Notes under the pieces: model-generated
Database searches by the model: none
What the model was told of the DNA's origin: nothing
What the model saw: only the letters and a program-made list of their open reading frames with translations
Position numbers and translations under genes: made by a program
NCBI RefSeq assembly: GCF_036884655.1
Contig: NC_088339.1
Location: 31,891,001 to 31,955,000, forward strand
Reading direction: 5' to 3'
Origin: Musa acuminata AAA Group
Taxonomy: Eukaryota; Streptophyta; Magnoliopsida; Zingiberales; Musaceae
DNA: 64,000 nucleotides
Part shown: piece by piece, positions 23,718-35,300 of the stretch
How the letters are laid out: each line of letters starts with the position of its first letter
Position numbering within the stretch: position 1 is the stretch's first letter

Positions 23718-23873
23718 TTTTCACAAATCTGCAAGGATATATATGTAATAACACGAATCTTGTTCACGGATCTGACCAAATTTGGACCCTGATTCATAGA
23801 CTGTCCGAAACAGTCCAGTTTGAATTGGTACGGCGACCGAGCCAGCAAGAGCGAGAGAGAGAGAGAGAGAGAG
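22716..23873. promoter_or_regulatory. Divergent promoter region of SKP1-like and TIC32-like genes (copy 1)
   Basis: The two genes start back to back. On the minus side a leader exon probably ends at 22715 with donor CAG/GTAG and joins the acceptor near 21306. On the plus side the TIC32-like ATG is at 23874. The core has two imperfect direct repeats sharing CCCAATTAGATC and ATTAGAATTGG (about 23080-23155 and 23214-23275), several GACCCA/TGGGTC words, a 34-nt TA repeat at 23682-23715, and a GA repeat directly before the ATG. Transcription start sites are not determined. Confidence 0.6.
23682..23715. repeat. TA microsatellite, copy 1
   Basis: A run of 34 alternating A/T bases in the divergent promoter region. 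It has exactly the same length in the second copy. Confidence 0.95.
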
Positions 23874-26800
23874 ATGTGGCCGTTCCACAGGCGAGGGCCG
23901 ACCGGCTTCTCCTCCTCCTCCACGGCCGAGGAAGTGACGGAGGGACTCGATGGGAGTGGCCTGACTGCCATTGTTACAGGTGCTCCTCTGTTTACGGGAT
24001 CCCTCTCCTTCTCTCTGTGTTTCCCTGCCATTTGCTCTCCAAGATTATGCTTCTCTTGCTTGGACTTACTGCCGATGCTGGAAAAACTTGTTGCTTATAT
24101 GCATACTTAATCATCTAGTTGCAATGAAGATTTTCCAGTCTGTTTATTACTTCGTGCATCGAGGAAATAAGGGAAGTGCGGAGTATTTGGTTGGTGATCT
24201 TTCGTTTCTTGGTTAAATTTTAGCATTTTTTTAACAAGATTTCTTCTGTTTAGGGACAACTTTAGTGGTGTAGAATGAATGGGCTCACTTGGATTATAAC
24301 TATAGAATAGTGCCAATTTGGGATCACGGGTCGTCTTATTCTTCATTTTCAGAGGACCGCTCTTTCGGGAGTTCCTTTCTTCTTCAGCGTGAAAAGAACT
24401 GCCCTTAGTGGGGATTGTAAGATCTCATGCTTCATTTTGGTTAGTCTGGAATGCTTGTGACAGCATATAAGCGAATTCACAAGTTTTCTGCATTCATCAA
24501 CTAGGCCATTCGGTGTGTTTGGTCATGTACAAAAATATGAAATGCTTCCTAGTGATCCTAGTACATTTGTCTTTTAGGAATTTGATTGTTCTGCCATCCT
24601 AATGCTTGACATTGCATGTCACCCACTCAACTGCAGCTCATAGTTTGGTACTACATCGCATGATAGGTCTAGAAGACCACGTGTTGGCTTGTACTCTTTA
24701 TTAGAGAATAATGGGATCTTAAATTTATGTTTTCTCTATGAACAAACCATAAATTTATGAGAGCAGTAACAGCTGGAACGATTAATTTTTACTATTTGGT
24801 TATGATAAACAAAACGTAAGCCTTTAGCATATTGCAAAACATATATATAACTGTGAACTTTATAATCATCTCAGCAATGTAAAAGTGTGTGGTAAACATC
24901 ATGACTCTAGCTTTTGATCACCTGCCAACTATGTGATATATGCCAATCATTTGAACTTGGTATTCTGCTTAATTGAAAGGTAAGTCATGGAAACACTTCT
25001 CCAGCTTAATAGAATGCCAACTATGTGATAAATAACTGAAGTTTTTAAAGTTTAAAACAAGTAGGGAACCAGCAAACATGGTGTGACATTATTCCTTCAA
25101 GGAAAAAAGGTGGCCACAATAACATGAAGGGAAAACTTGCAGAAAACTAACATAGGAATTCATGATCACTGACTCGAAGAGATTTGTATGCTTGGAAGAA
25201 TTTGGTCATTCATTAGACAAATGGTGAGCTTATTATACAAAAATTTTGTGAGATTAATATTTCATCTTAATTACAGGAGCATCAAGTGGCATTGGCACTG
25301 AAACTGCACGTGTTCTGGCACTCCGTGGTGTTCATGTTGTTATGGGAGTGAGGAATTTATCTGCGGGCCATAATGTTAAAGATGCAATCATTAAGGATAT
25401 CCCCACTGCAAAAGTTGATGTCTTGGAGTTGGACCTGAGCTCAATGGCATCAGTAAAGAAATTCACTTCACAATTCGGCGCTCTAAATCTTCCACTAAAC
25501 ATCCTTATGTAAGCAATCTCAAGCATTCATGCTAATAGGCAAAAAATTATAAGTGTATAATGGATGTACGTTTTGGTCTTCCTTTGAGTGTACTTCTGAT
25601 CTTTTTGGCTACCTCTCAAACTCAGTTTAGGATGTCAGGAGATGACATGACATGTTTGCCTTTTCTCTTCAAGTAATAATGCAGGAATCTTGGCAACTCC
25701 CTTTATGTGTTCACATGATGGTATCGAGCTTCAGTTTGCAACAAACCACATTGGTGAGTTACATTGGTATTATATCACTTTTTATGAAAATGAATTGAAA
25801 TATGTTTTAAATACAATAAGTAGTAGAATCTTCCACTATATACTGATAGCTATAAGATTTCGATACATAAATGTTTCTAATCCATCGTCTTCGGAAACTA
25901 TGGAACTCTAGCGATGCTAAGTGAATAATGTTTGTTTCTATGTGGAATTTGATCTGTATCCCACTTTATATGACATCTTAACTTTTTAATAAGTTCTGAT
26001 GTCAGCATTACAGCAATATTAATTAGCACCTCTACTGTTGCACTAATTTCCTTTGATGAAATACTAATTGTTGTCAAAGGAATTTTTTGTTGGTATATAT
26101 CTTATATTAGCCTTGTCTTCTTTGTAAAGTTCTTTATATCTTTCCTATGGTTTATATAATTATCTGCTAGAATCACTCTCTTTGATCTTTTTGTAATGAG
26201 AAGTGTAATCCTAGCAGAACGAGATCTTTGAGACATGCCTATACATGCTTTAAGGAATTCACTATGGTAAATTGATAAAATGTGTTTCTCATTATTCAGG
26301 TCATTTTCTTCTCACTCATCTTTTGTTGGAAAAGATGAAGAATACGACACGCAGCTGTAATGTTGAGGGCAGGATAGTCAATGTTTCATCTGAGGGACAC
26401 AGGCTTACTTACCTTAAAGGCATTCGTTTTGACAAGATTAATGATAAATCAGGGTGAACTTTCTCAAATAATGATGTAAATTTAGAGTTGACATTTTCTG
26501 ACTTATGCTCAGTCAACTATTTAATTGTTAAGATCTTTTTTGTATCTTTATCTTTTATATCTATTCATGTGACACTGATATAGTGTTTTTTCAGGTATTA
26601 TTGTTATTTTGCTTATGGGCAATCAAAACTTGCTAATATTTTGCACACAGTTGAGCTATCTAAACGTTTAAAGGTATTCCTTAGTTCTGTTGGATATCAC
26701 AATATCTTGATTGAGTACATACAAATTTTAAAGAACCTCTTTCTGTACAAGTGAGCATATTTAATTCTTTTGGTACTTATTACATAAAACATTTTTTTGT

Positions 26801-28866
26801 TAGTGTTATTCTCAACCACATTCTTTTGTCATATCTATATACTATTTTAATGCAGGCCTCCCCTAATTGTTCAATCTTATGACTTCTTGTTCTTGACTTT
26901 GTTAATTATCCATCGCCATGTATGCTCTATTAGTCTATTTAACATCCAATAAGGTCTTGTTAAAAAGATCGTCAATTATCTTAGACAAAATTTTAGTTTT
27001 CCATGTCACACTCATTCTAGTAATGTGCCCATAGTGGTATGACAAAGGGTCAGGTATGGCACTTCGACTCACCTTCAGCAGGTGGCACAGCCCTTGTGCC
27101 AACACCATTCTATGATATGGCATGATCAAAATTTACTAAAAATGAAAGAAACCATGCCCATACAAGATGAACACCTAAGAAAGAATAAGGAACAACAAAA
27201 TGCTGTCGTTTCGTCTGTGCTCAAATACAGTATAGAAGGTAATTAGTTCTCCTTTGAGACACCAAATAACTTAGCTAGCTTAGTAAGAAGAAAAAGAATT
27301 GCATTTTGACTTACGAAGAGTTGCTTCCAGGTAGCAGAAGAAGCTACTCATGGAGATTGCAACAGTCAGCAAAGAAAAACATAAAGTTAATATGTCCAAG
27401 AAGGTAGGATAAGCTTCAGATATAGTTTAGAGGAGAGTAATTGAAAAAATATTAAATGTTTGAATAATTATGTAGATGAGAAAATTATGTGATGTCAAAA
27501 ACATATTTCAGGAACCTAATTACTATCCAAAACATTGTAAGCCCACAGGAAGATTGAAATAAAATTTTCCTAGATCAGATAAAGGAGGATGACATTGTTG
27601 GTCCAATATGAATGAATTAGTACATTTTGATTACTTTTCTTCGTCCAAGTTGCTTCAGAAAGTTTACAGAATAGTACAGTGAAGCATATATTTACTAGAC
27701 AAATGAGAAAGACAGTAATGCAATACTCATATAATCAGATCAGACAAAATTACACCCCTTCCACCAATATATGAACCCTAAATAATCTAGTTTTTAAATA
27801 TTCTAGATGGACGCAGATTTTTTTCTTTTCAGATAGAAGTAGATATACCTAGATAGAATCATGAACTCATCAGATTGTAGAAAAAGGGGTCTTCTGTTAG
27901 TCACGGTTGGCACTAGATGATGTCTTAATATTTCCTAAAACTTTTCTCATGGCTTTGAAGGAAGAGCAGCAAGCATTCAGCAGCTGTTCTAATTTTTCCA
28001 GTTTTACTCAATTCCTACTCCTGTACTGGTGGGTTTGAAAATCTCAAAACTTATAATGCCTGATCTCATGGTGAAATTTTTGCTAAGAGAAGGTCAACTG
28101 ACTGACTCAATGAAGATAATTATGTTCTATGAAAGCATTGTCCATGATGCAGTATGAGTCAACCTGGAAAAATAACAAGCCTGTGTTCTTAAGATTTTCC
28201 AATCATTGCCCATTTTTGAATAAGCCAGCAACAGAAAATGGTTGGTGTAAACCAATGTTTTCCTCTCATATTCTAGTTTCTTAATGTATTTGTTGTGGCA
28301 TTATGATGCTGTTGCCTGAGTTTCCTACTTTATTTTAAATTATGCCATTCTTAACATGCATAATGAAAGAAAATTCAAAATTTCATCGTATTCCTAAGGC
28401 TTTTCTGCATGGATTGTTATTGTATTTGTCATAAAACAGTTATACCACCTTATTAGTAATGCATCAAAACAACTACTACAAGCCACAAAGTCCCAACACT
28501 ATTTAGGGCCAGCTACATGAATCTTTTCTTGTCATTAGGTTCTATGGAGGGCAATATCAGTTGTCAAACAATTAGTTTAGCTCATGCTTGTTGTGAAATC
28601 CTTCTTAGTTGATCTTAAGTTCTGGGAAAGGGGGATTGTCTTAGACCGATAAAATCCATCATAAAATTTAGTTGGATCTTGTGTGAATTTAGCATTTGTG
28701 CATCATAACCATTTGTGTGGGTCATGCATTCATCATTAACAAGCTTCATTTGCATATGACATTAAAGTGCATTTTGTACAGGAAGAAGGGGTGAATATAA
28801 CAGCCAATTCACTACACCCAGGAGTCATTGTCACTAATCTTTTCCGTCACCATGGTTTTGTGAATG
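23874..28866 (+). pseudogene. TIC32-like short-chain dehydrogenase, 5' partial copy (exons 1-6 only)
   Basis: Exons 23874-23979, 25277-25508, 25674-25753, 26300-26453, 26595-26673 and 28782-28866 are open and in frame (736 nt, 245 codons), apparently identical to the complete copy 8,492 bp downstream. Exons 7 and 8 are missing because the duplicated block ends in intron 6, 167 bp after exon 6. Alone it would encode the cofactor fold and active site but lack the C-terminal third. All splice sites are intact and the promoter is present, so it may be transcribed. Its transcript could splice over the second copy to the shared exon 7 (37572) and make a full protein. It could also join exon 6 to exon 2 of copy 2, since both junctions are phase 1, giving a fused protein of about 526 aa. 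Calling it a pseudogene is therefore provisional. Confidence 0.85.
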
Positions 28867-29033
28867 GTAATGTACAAAAAGAATTACAATGCTTGCATTA
28901 TTATTTCCGTCACCATGGTTTATTTCTTCAGTGGTAATGTACATGTTTGACACATTTTTCTACAGTATAATGACAATATGACAGATGTGTGCATAAGTTT
29001 AGATATGTTCATAAAGTGAACATGATTGGTTTT

Positions 29034-29449
29034 AACCATTCATCATGTAATCATATAAAGCAACGAAGGACTTTTTACATGATGCTCACATTTGAGATTT
29101 TCTAGTAAGTTTGCATTTTCTTTATAATATCAAATCAAGACATGATGCAAACTATAGTACATGTTCACATATCTCTTGGTGATGCAAGGATGGCATAACA
29201 TCGTTTATAGCATCACTCAAGTATTTGCAACTATGACATAGATATGATTATGGCAGTTCAGCTATGACATAGTGTTTATCAATTCATATTTTTCTCCCCC
29301 TTTGTCATCAACAAAAAGCATGATAGCATTATCAAGCATATAAAGGAAGTCATGACACATATATTTTGCTTGACGAAGGAAAGTCATTTTCCAAAGAGTT
29401 TTCATAAGAGTGTATGGGAACATCCCATTTTTAGCATACAACCTGAAAA
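29034..29449. other. 416-bp unique spacer between duplication copies, possible retroelement piece
   Basis: This sequence joins the right end of copy 1 to the left end of copy 2 and belongs to neither. On the minus strand it holds GATGACAAAGGGGGAGAAA, a polypurine-tract-like block resembling the end of the internal region of copia-type retroelements. It also has two CTATGACATAG words about 40 bp apart. It may be filler DNA inserted when the duplication formed. No coding frame is recognised. The retroelement reading is an inference. Confidence 0.45.
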
Positions 29450-29740
29450 AACTAATATTTAAATAATTACTTCATAGGAACTGTCAGATGTCACTAACAT
29501 GATATAGAATGTGACTAAAACTGGACATAGACAAAAAAGAATACAAGGAAATCGATGGAGCAAAAAATTCAGAGTGCCAAAAATTGATTCCAAGGAACAC
29601 AATAAAAGCTGTTGATTCAGTGACCATGGAGCACCAGTGAAAACTTCTGAAGAACAGGGACACCCAAAAAATAGTTATGACAATAAGACAAATGAAATAT
29701 ATTCTTTTACTAGAAAAATTCATGACAATGTCAAATATAC

Positions 29741-29776
29741 CTCTGGCTTTATTATAGCCTTTTCGCTCTCTGACAT
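29741..29776 (-). pseudogene. Orphan copy of SKP1-like coding exon 1
   Basis: Encodes the same 12 residues (MSESEKAIIKPE) and the same GTATAT donor as 21249-21284. The next exon is absent locally because the duplication begins in intron 1. It could still join exon 2 at 20893 if a transcript from the second promoter reads leftward through the spacer and copy 1, a distance of about 8.8 kb. Otherwise it is a dead-end exon. Confidence 0.8.
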
Positions 29777-31207
29777 CGATGGAAACCTCTTTGCAAACTA
29801 GAAGAGAGAAAAAATGAATGACAACAAAGTCACAAAACTGATCCACCAAGTTCAGAACTCCAATATTGGGCATTAATGAATGATCTACCCCAGCAACAAG
29901 ACCTTTGATAATAGAGTAGATAGTAATTGTTTACAAAAATAACCCCACACAACACAATATATAACTTCAAGGACATATAACTCTGCATAACTTGCACAGA
30001 TATACTCTTTAAGCATCAAAACGGTGACTAATAGGAAAAAACCATGCTGATTAAATAGATTCTTCAATCACTTGCTTGGCCTATCAAGAGAAAAGAAATA
30101 ACAGTTAGAAAGATGGATAAGGTCTGCCAGAAAGTAATAATAAAAATGGACACAAAGTACATATGAAACATTAAAAAACTTGCCAATCATCCACAGCAAA
30201 GTTCTCTCTATTCTAAATTCAGTTCCTTATTTAACACCCTTAGTTTTAATAGAGAGAAATTCATTGAAATCCATGAATCACACCTTGTGTACACCACAAA
30301 TATCGTATTTATAATGCAGTAGAATCATACAAGGTCCATCATCAAAGAGTTAGCAGCACAAAGCAGGACACCATTCTCTTAGACTCTACAAGAACCACAG
30401 GAGCCCAACAGTGACAACTAATGTGGCACTATGCTGTAGAATAAGTCCACAACTCTCACTTTCAAGGTTTTCAGGTGAGAACAATGATGTTATGATGACC
30501 AGATGAATGTACAAATTTACAATGGACACCATTAGACATGCCAACGTTTACCAACTTCAACACCAAGTTTGACATTGCCTGAACAAGCTTTTAGTGCAGG
30601 AAACAAAAGATAGCAGCAAAGCAAATTTACTTTCCCAACCAACATGTTAGTAACAATGAGTATTTGAAGTGACATCATGCTTACCTTGGAAAAGCAACAA
30701 AAAGAAAAATCATTGCTATAAAATTATACCCATTCACAATTAATCAAAATCTACACTAATCCCATTAGTTGCAACCACCCACATGCTAAACCACAAGTTA
30801 GCCAACAGATCCACACTTCATTAGACAAAGGCAACATCTTCCAGAAAAGGTGGAACATGTAAGAACAGGTGGAAGGTCGAAGAAAAGGTGGAAACGTCAT
30901 CCTGTTTCCATTTACAAATGTAAGAACAAAACATGATCCAGAAAAATACTGGCAAAGACAACACAATTCAGTAATCAATCACCAAACAACATTGAAAGAT
31001 CCACCTTTACCGCAAAGCCCTCATCTCAAAACCGCACAGATTCCCCCAAGACGCAAAGATTTAAACTACCTACGGTCTAGAAAAAAAGAAACCAAGGCGA
31101 AACCCAACAAATATTCCACATAAAAACGAATGGAGGACCAAAGAACCGCCCAACTCATAGTCCCATTTTCCCGATTACAAGATAAAACACAACAAGATCC
31201 CACTACC

Positions 31208-32169
31208 TGACACCAGAACGTCTTCCAAGACCGCGCCCAAGAGCGAGCGAGTGGCGGGCTAGGGTTCACCGCGGCCGACTGCGAGAGAGGAACTTGATCC
31301 GAGAACGAAATGGACCGAGTGTCATGAATATTTGATCTCAAATTTAGGACTGGGGAAGACGAATTCTAGGGTTTTGGAAGAAATTGGCCTCTTCAATTAT
31401 CGGATATCTTGTTCTCCCCCTCGTTTCCCGATTTGGGGGCGGGCGAACCAGACGAGCTCTATCCTATGAATCTTACGCGCACGCAGCGCCAAAATGGGGT
31501 TGCCCCACTCCATATAACTCCCTGCCACGACCATGGGCGTGGCTCAACCTGATCGGTCTGCAGCTAGTGTGCCCAATTAGATCGGGTCAATTGGGTTCGA
31601 TCCGACCCATCAAAATATTAGAATTGGATCCGTCGTATGCGACTCGTTCGTCAAAAGAGGTTTGATACCATGGGCCGGATCGAAATAATTGACCCGAATT
31701 ATGGACCCAATTAGATCTGGTCGATTGGGTCAATGAAGGATTAGAATTGGCTCCGCATTCGACTCGCACCTCAGATAAGGTTCAATTGCAAACGTAACAC
31801 GTCGATGTTTCCTAGAAATTTGTGACTCAACAGCATGAAAATTAATATCATTTCAAACATATGGAGACTGAGACCAACAATTTCGATCAGACATGTATGC
31901 CAATGGAAACATTGACCATTTAATGGAATTAGAAAATAAACATTGATTTCCAACGTTTATGGAATGACAACTGGGTTGATGCATTAATGAAATGAATAAA
32001 AAGAAGATTCTTACCTTCTCCACATTTCTTTGATCTAAAAGTCGAGCATGGATTACTTGTAGTCGTATGCGACCAAAATTGAATTTTATGTTTATTCACC
32101 TAAATTTAATTTTAATTTACTTACATACATTTTCTATTAACTATTATTTGAAGTAGTTAATTTGAGTTT

Positions 32170-32209
<40 letters not shown>

Positions 32210-32365
32210 TTTTCACAAATCTGCAAGGATATATATGTAATAACACGAATCTTGTTCACGGATCTGACCAAATTTGGACCCTGATTCATAGACTGTCCGA
32301 AACAGTCCAGTTTGAATTGGTACGGCGACCGAGCCAGCAAGAGCGAGAGAGAGAGAGAGAGAGAG
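31208..32365. promoter_or_regulatory. Divergent promoter region (copy 2)
   Basis: Duplicate of 22716-23873. It holds the same pair of imperfect direct repeats, the same 34-nt TA repeat (32174-32207) and the same GA leader. On the plus side it drives the complete TIC32-like gene; on the minus side it faces only the orphan SKP1-like exon 1. Confidence 0.6.
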
Positions 32366-35300
32366 ATGTGGCCGTTCCACAGGCGAGGGCCGACCGGCTT
32401 CTCCTCCTCCTCCACGGCCGAGGAAGTGACGGAGGGACTCGATGGGAGTGGCCTGACTGCCATTGTTACAGGTGCTCCTCTGTTTACGGGATCCCTCTCC
32501 TTCTCTCTGTGTTTCCCTGCCATTTGCTCTCCAAGATTATGCTTCTCTTGCTTGGACTTACTGCCGATGCTGGAAAAACTTGTTGCTTATATGCATACTT
32601 AATCATCTAGTTGCAATGAAGATTTTCCAGTCTGTTTATTACTTCGTGCATCGAGGAAATAAGGGAAGTGCGGAGTATTTGGTTGGTGATCTTTCGTTTC
32701 TTGGTTAAATTTTAGCATTTTTTTAACAAGATTTCTTCTGTTTAGGGACAACTTTAGTGGTGTAGAATGAATGGGCTCACTTGGATTATAACTATAGAAT
32801 AGTGCCAATTTGGGATCACGGGTCGTCTTATTCTTCATTTTCAGAGGACCGCTCTTTCGGGAGTTCCTTTCTTCTTCAGCGTGAAAAGAACTGCCCTTAG
32901 TGGGGATTGTAAGATCTCATGCTTCATTTTGGTTAGTCTGGAATGCTTGTGACAGCATATAAGCGAATTCACAAGTTTTCTGCATTCATCAACTAGGCCA
33001 TTCGGTGTGTTTGGTCATGTACAAAAATATGAAATGCTTCCTAGTGATCCTAGTACATTTGTCTTTTAGGAATTTGATTGTTCTGCCATCCTAATGCTTG
33101 ACATTGCATGTCACCCACTCAACTGCAGCTCATAGTTTGGTACTACATCGCATGATAGGTCTAGAAGACCACGTGTTGGCTTGTACTCTTTATTAGAGAA
33201 TAATGGGATCTTAAATTTATGTTTTCTCTATGAACAAACCATAAATTTATGAGAGCAGTAACAGCTGGAACGATTAATTTTTACTATTTGGTTATGATAA
33301 ACAAAACGTAAGCCTTTAGCATATTGCAAAACATATATATAACTGTGAACTTTATAATCATCTCAGCAATGTAAAAGTGTGTGGTAAACATCATGACTCT
33401 AGCTTTTGATCACCTGCCAACTATGTGATATATGCCAATCATTTGAACTTGGTATTCTGCTTAATTGAAAGGTAAGTCATGGAAACACTTCTCCAGCTTA
33501 ATAGAATGCCAACTATGTGATAAATAACTGAAGTTTTTAAAGTTTAAAACAAGTAGGGAACCAGCAAACATGGTGTGACATTATTCCTTCAAGGAAAAAA
33601 GGTGGCCACAATAACATGAAGGGAAAACTTGCAGAAAACTAACATAGGAATTCATGATCACTGACTCGAAGAGATTTGTATGCTTGGAAGAATTTGGTCA
33701 TTCATTAGACAAATGGTGAGCTTATTATACAAAAATTTTGTGAGATTAATATTTCATCTTAATTACAGGAGCATCAAGTGGCATTGGCACTGAAACTGCA
33801 CGTGTTCTGGCACTCCGTGGTGTTCATGTTGTTATGGGAGTGAGGAATTTATCTGCGGGCCATAATGTTAAAGATGCAATCATTAAGGATATCCCCACTG
33901 CAAAAGTTGATGTCTTGGAGTTGGACCTGAGCTCAATGGCATCAGTAAAGAAATTCACTTCACAATTCGGCGCTCTAAATCTTCCACTAAACATCCTTAT
34001 GTAAGCAATCTCAAGCATTCATGCTAATAGGCAAAAAATTATAAGTGTATAATGGATGTACGTTTTGGTCTTCCTTTGAGTGTACTTCTGATCTTTTTGG
34101 CTACCTCTCAAACTCAGTTTAGGATGTCAGGAGATGACATGACATGTTTGCCTTTTCTCTTCAAGTAATAATGCAGGAATCTTGGCAACTCCCTTTATGT
34201 GTTCACATGATGGTATCGAGCTTCAGTTTGCAACAAACCACATTGGTGAGTTACATTGGTATTATATCACTTTTTATGAAAATGAATTGAAATATGTTTT
34301 AAATACAATAAGTAGTAGAATCTTCCACTATATACTGATAGCTATAAGATTTCGATACATAAATGTTTCTAATCCATCGTCTTCGGAAACTATGGAACTC
34401 TAGCGATGCTAAGTGAATAATGTTTGTTTCTATGTGGAATTTGATCTGTATCCCACTTTATATGACATCTTAACTTTTTAATAAGTTCTGATGTCAGCAT
34501 TACAGCAATATTAATTAGCACCTCTACTGTTGCACTAATTTCCTTTGATGAAATACTAATTGTTGTCAAAGGAATTTTTTGTTGGTATATATCTTATATT
34601 AGCCTTGTCTTCTTTGTAAAGTTCTTTATATCTTTCCTATGGTTTATATAATTATCTGCTAGAATCACTCTCTTTGATCTTTTTGTAATGAGAAGTGTAA
34701 TCCTAGCAGAACGAGATCTTTGAGACATGCCTATACATGCTTTAAGGAATTCACTATGGTAAATTGATAAAATGTGTTTCTCATTATTCAGGTCATTTTC
34801 TTCTCACTCATCTTTTGTTGGAAAAGATGAAGAATACGACACGCAGCTGTAATGTTGAGGGCAGGATAGTCAATGTTTCATCTGAGGGACACAGGCTTAC
34901 TTACCTTAAAGGCATTCGTTTTGACAAGATTAATGATAAATCAGGGTGAACTTTCTCAAATAATGATGTAAATTTAGAGTTGACATTTTCTGACTTATGC
35001 TCAGTCAACTATTTAATTGTTAAGATCTTTTTTGTATCTTTATCTTTTATATCTATTCATGTGACACTGATATAGTGTTTTTTCAGGTATTATTGTTATT
35101 TTGCTTATGGGCAATCAAAACTTGCTAATATTTTGCACACAGTTGAGCTATCTAAACGTTTAAAGGTATTCCTTAGTTCTGTTGGATATCACAATATCTT
35201 GATTGAGTACATACAAATTTTAAAGAACCTCTTTCTGTACAAGTGAGCATATTTAATTCTTTTGGTACTTATTACATAAAACATTTTTTTGTTAGTGTTA

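Larger units (their letters stand above)
20958..29033. repeat. Tandem segmental duplication, copy 1 (8,076 bp)
   Basis: This segment recurs at 29450-37525 at a constant offset of 8,492, so there is no net insertion or deletion between copies at any landmark checked, including the TA repeat at 23682 and the GA repeat at 23853. It starts in intron 1 of the SKP1-like gene and ends in intron 6 of the TIC32-like gene. It contains SKP1-like exon 1, the whole divergent promoter region and TIC32-like exons 1-6. The left flank runs naturally into SKP1-like exon 2. Confidence 0.95.
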
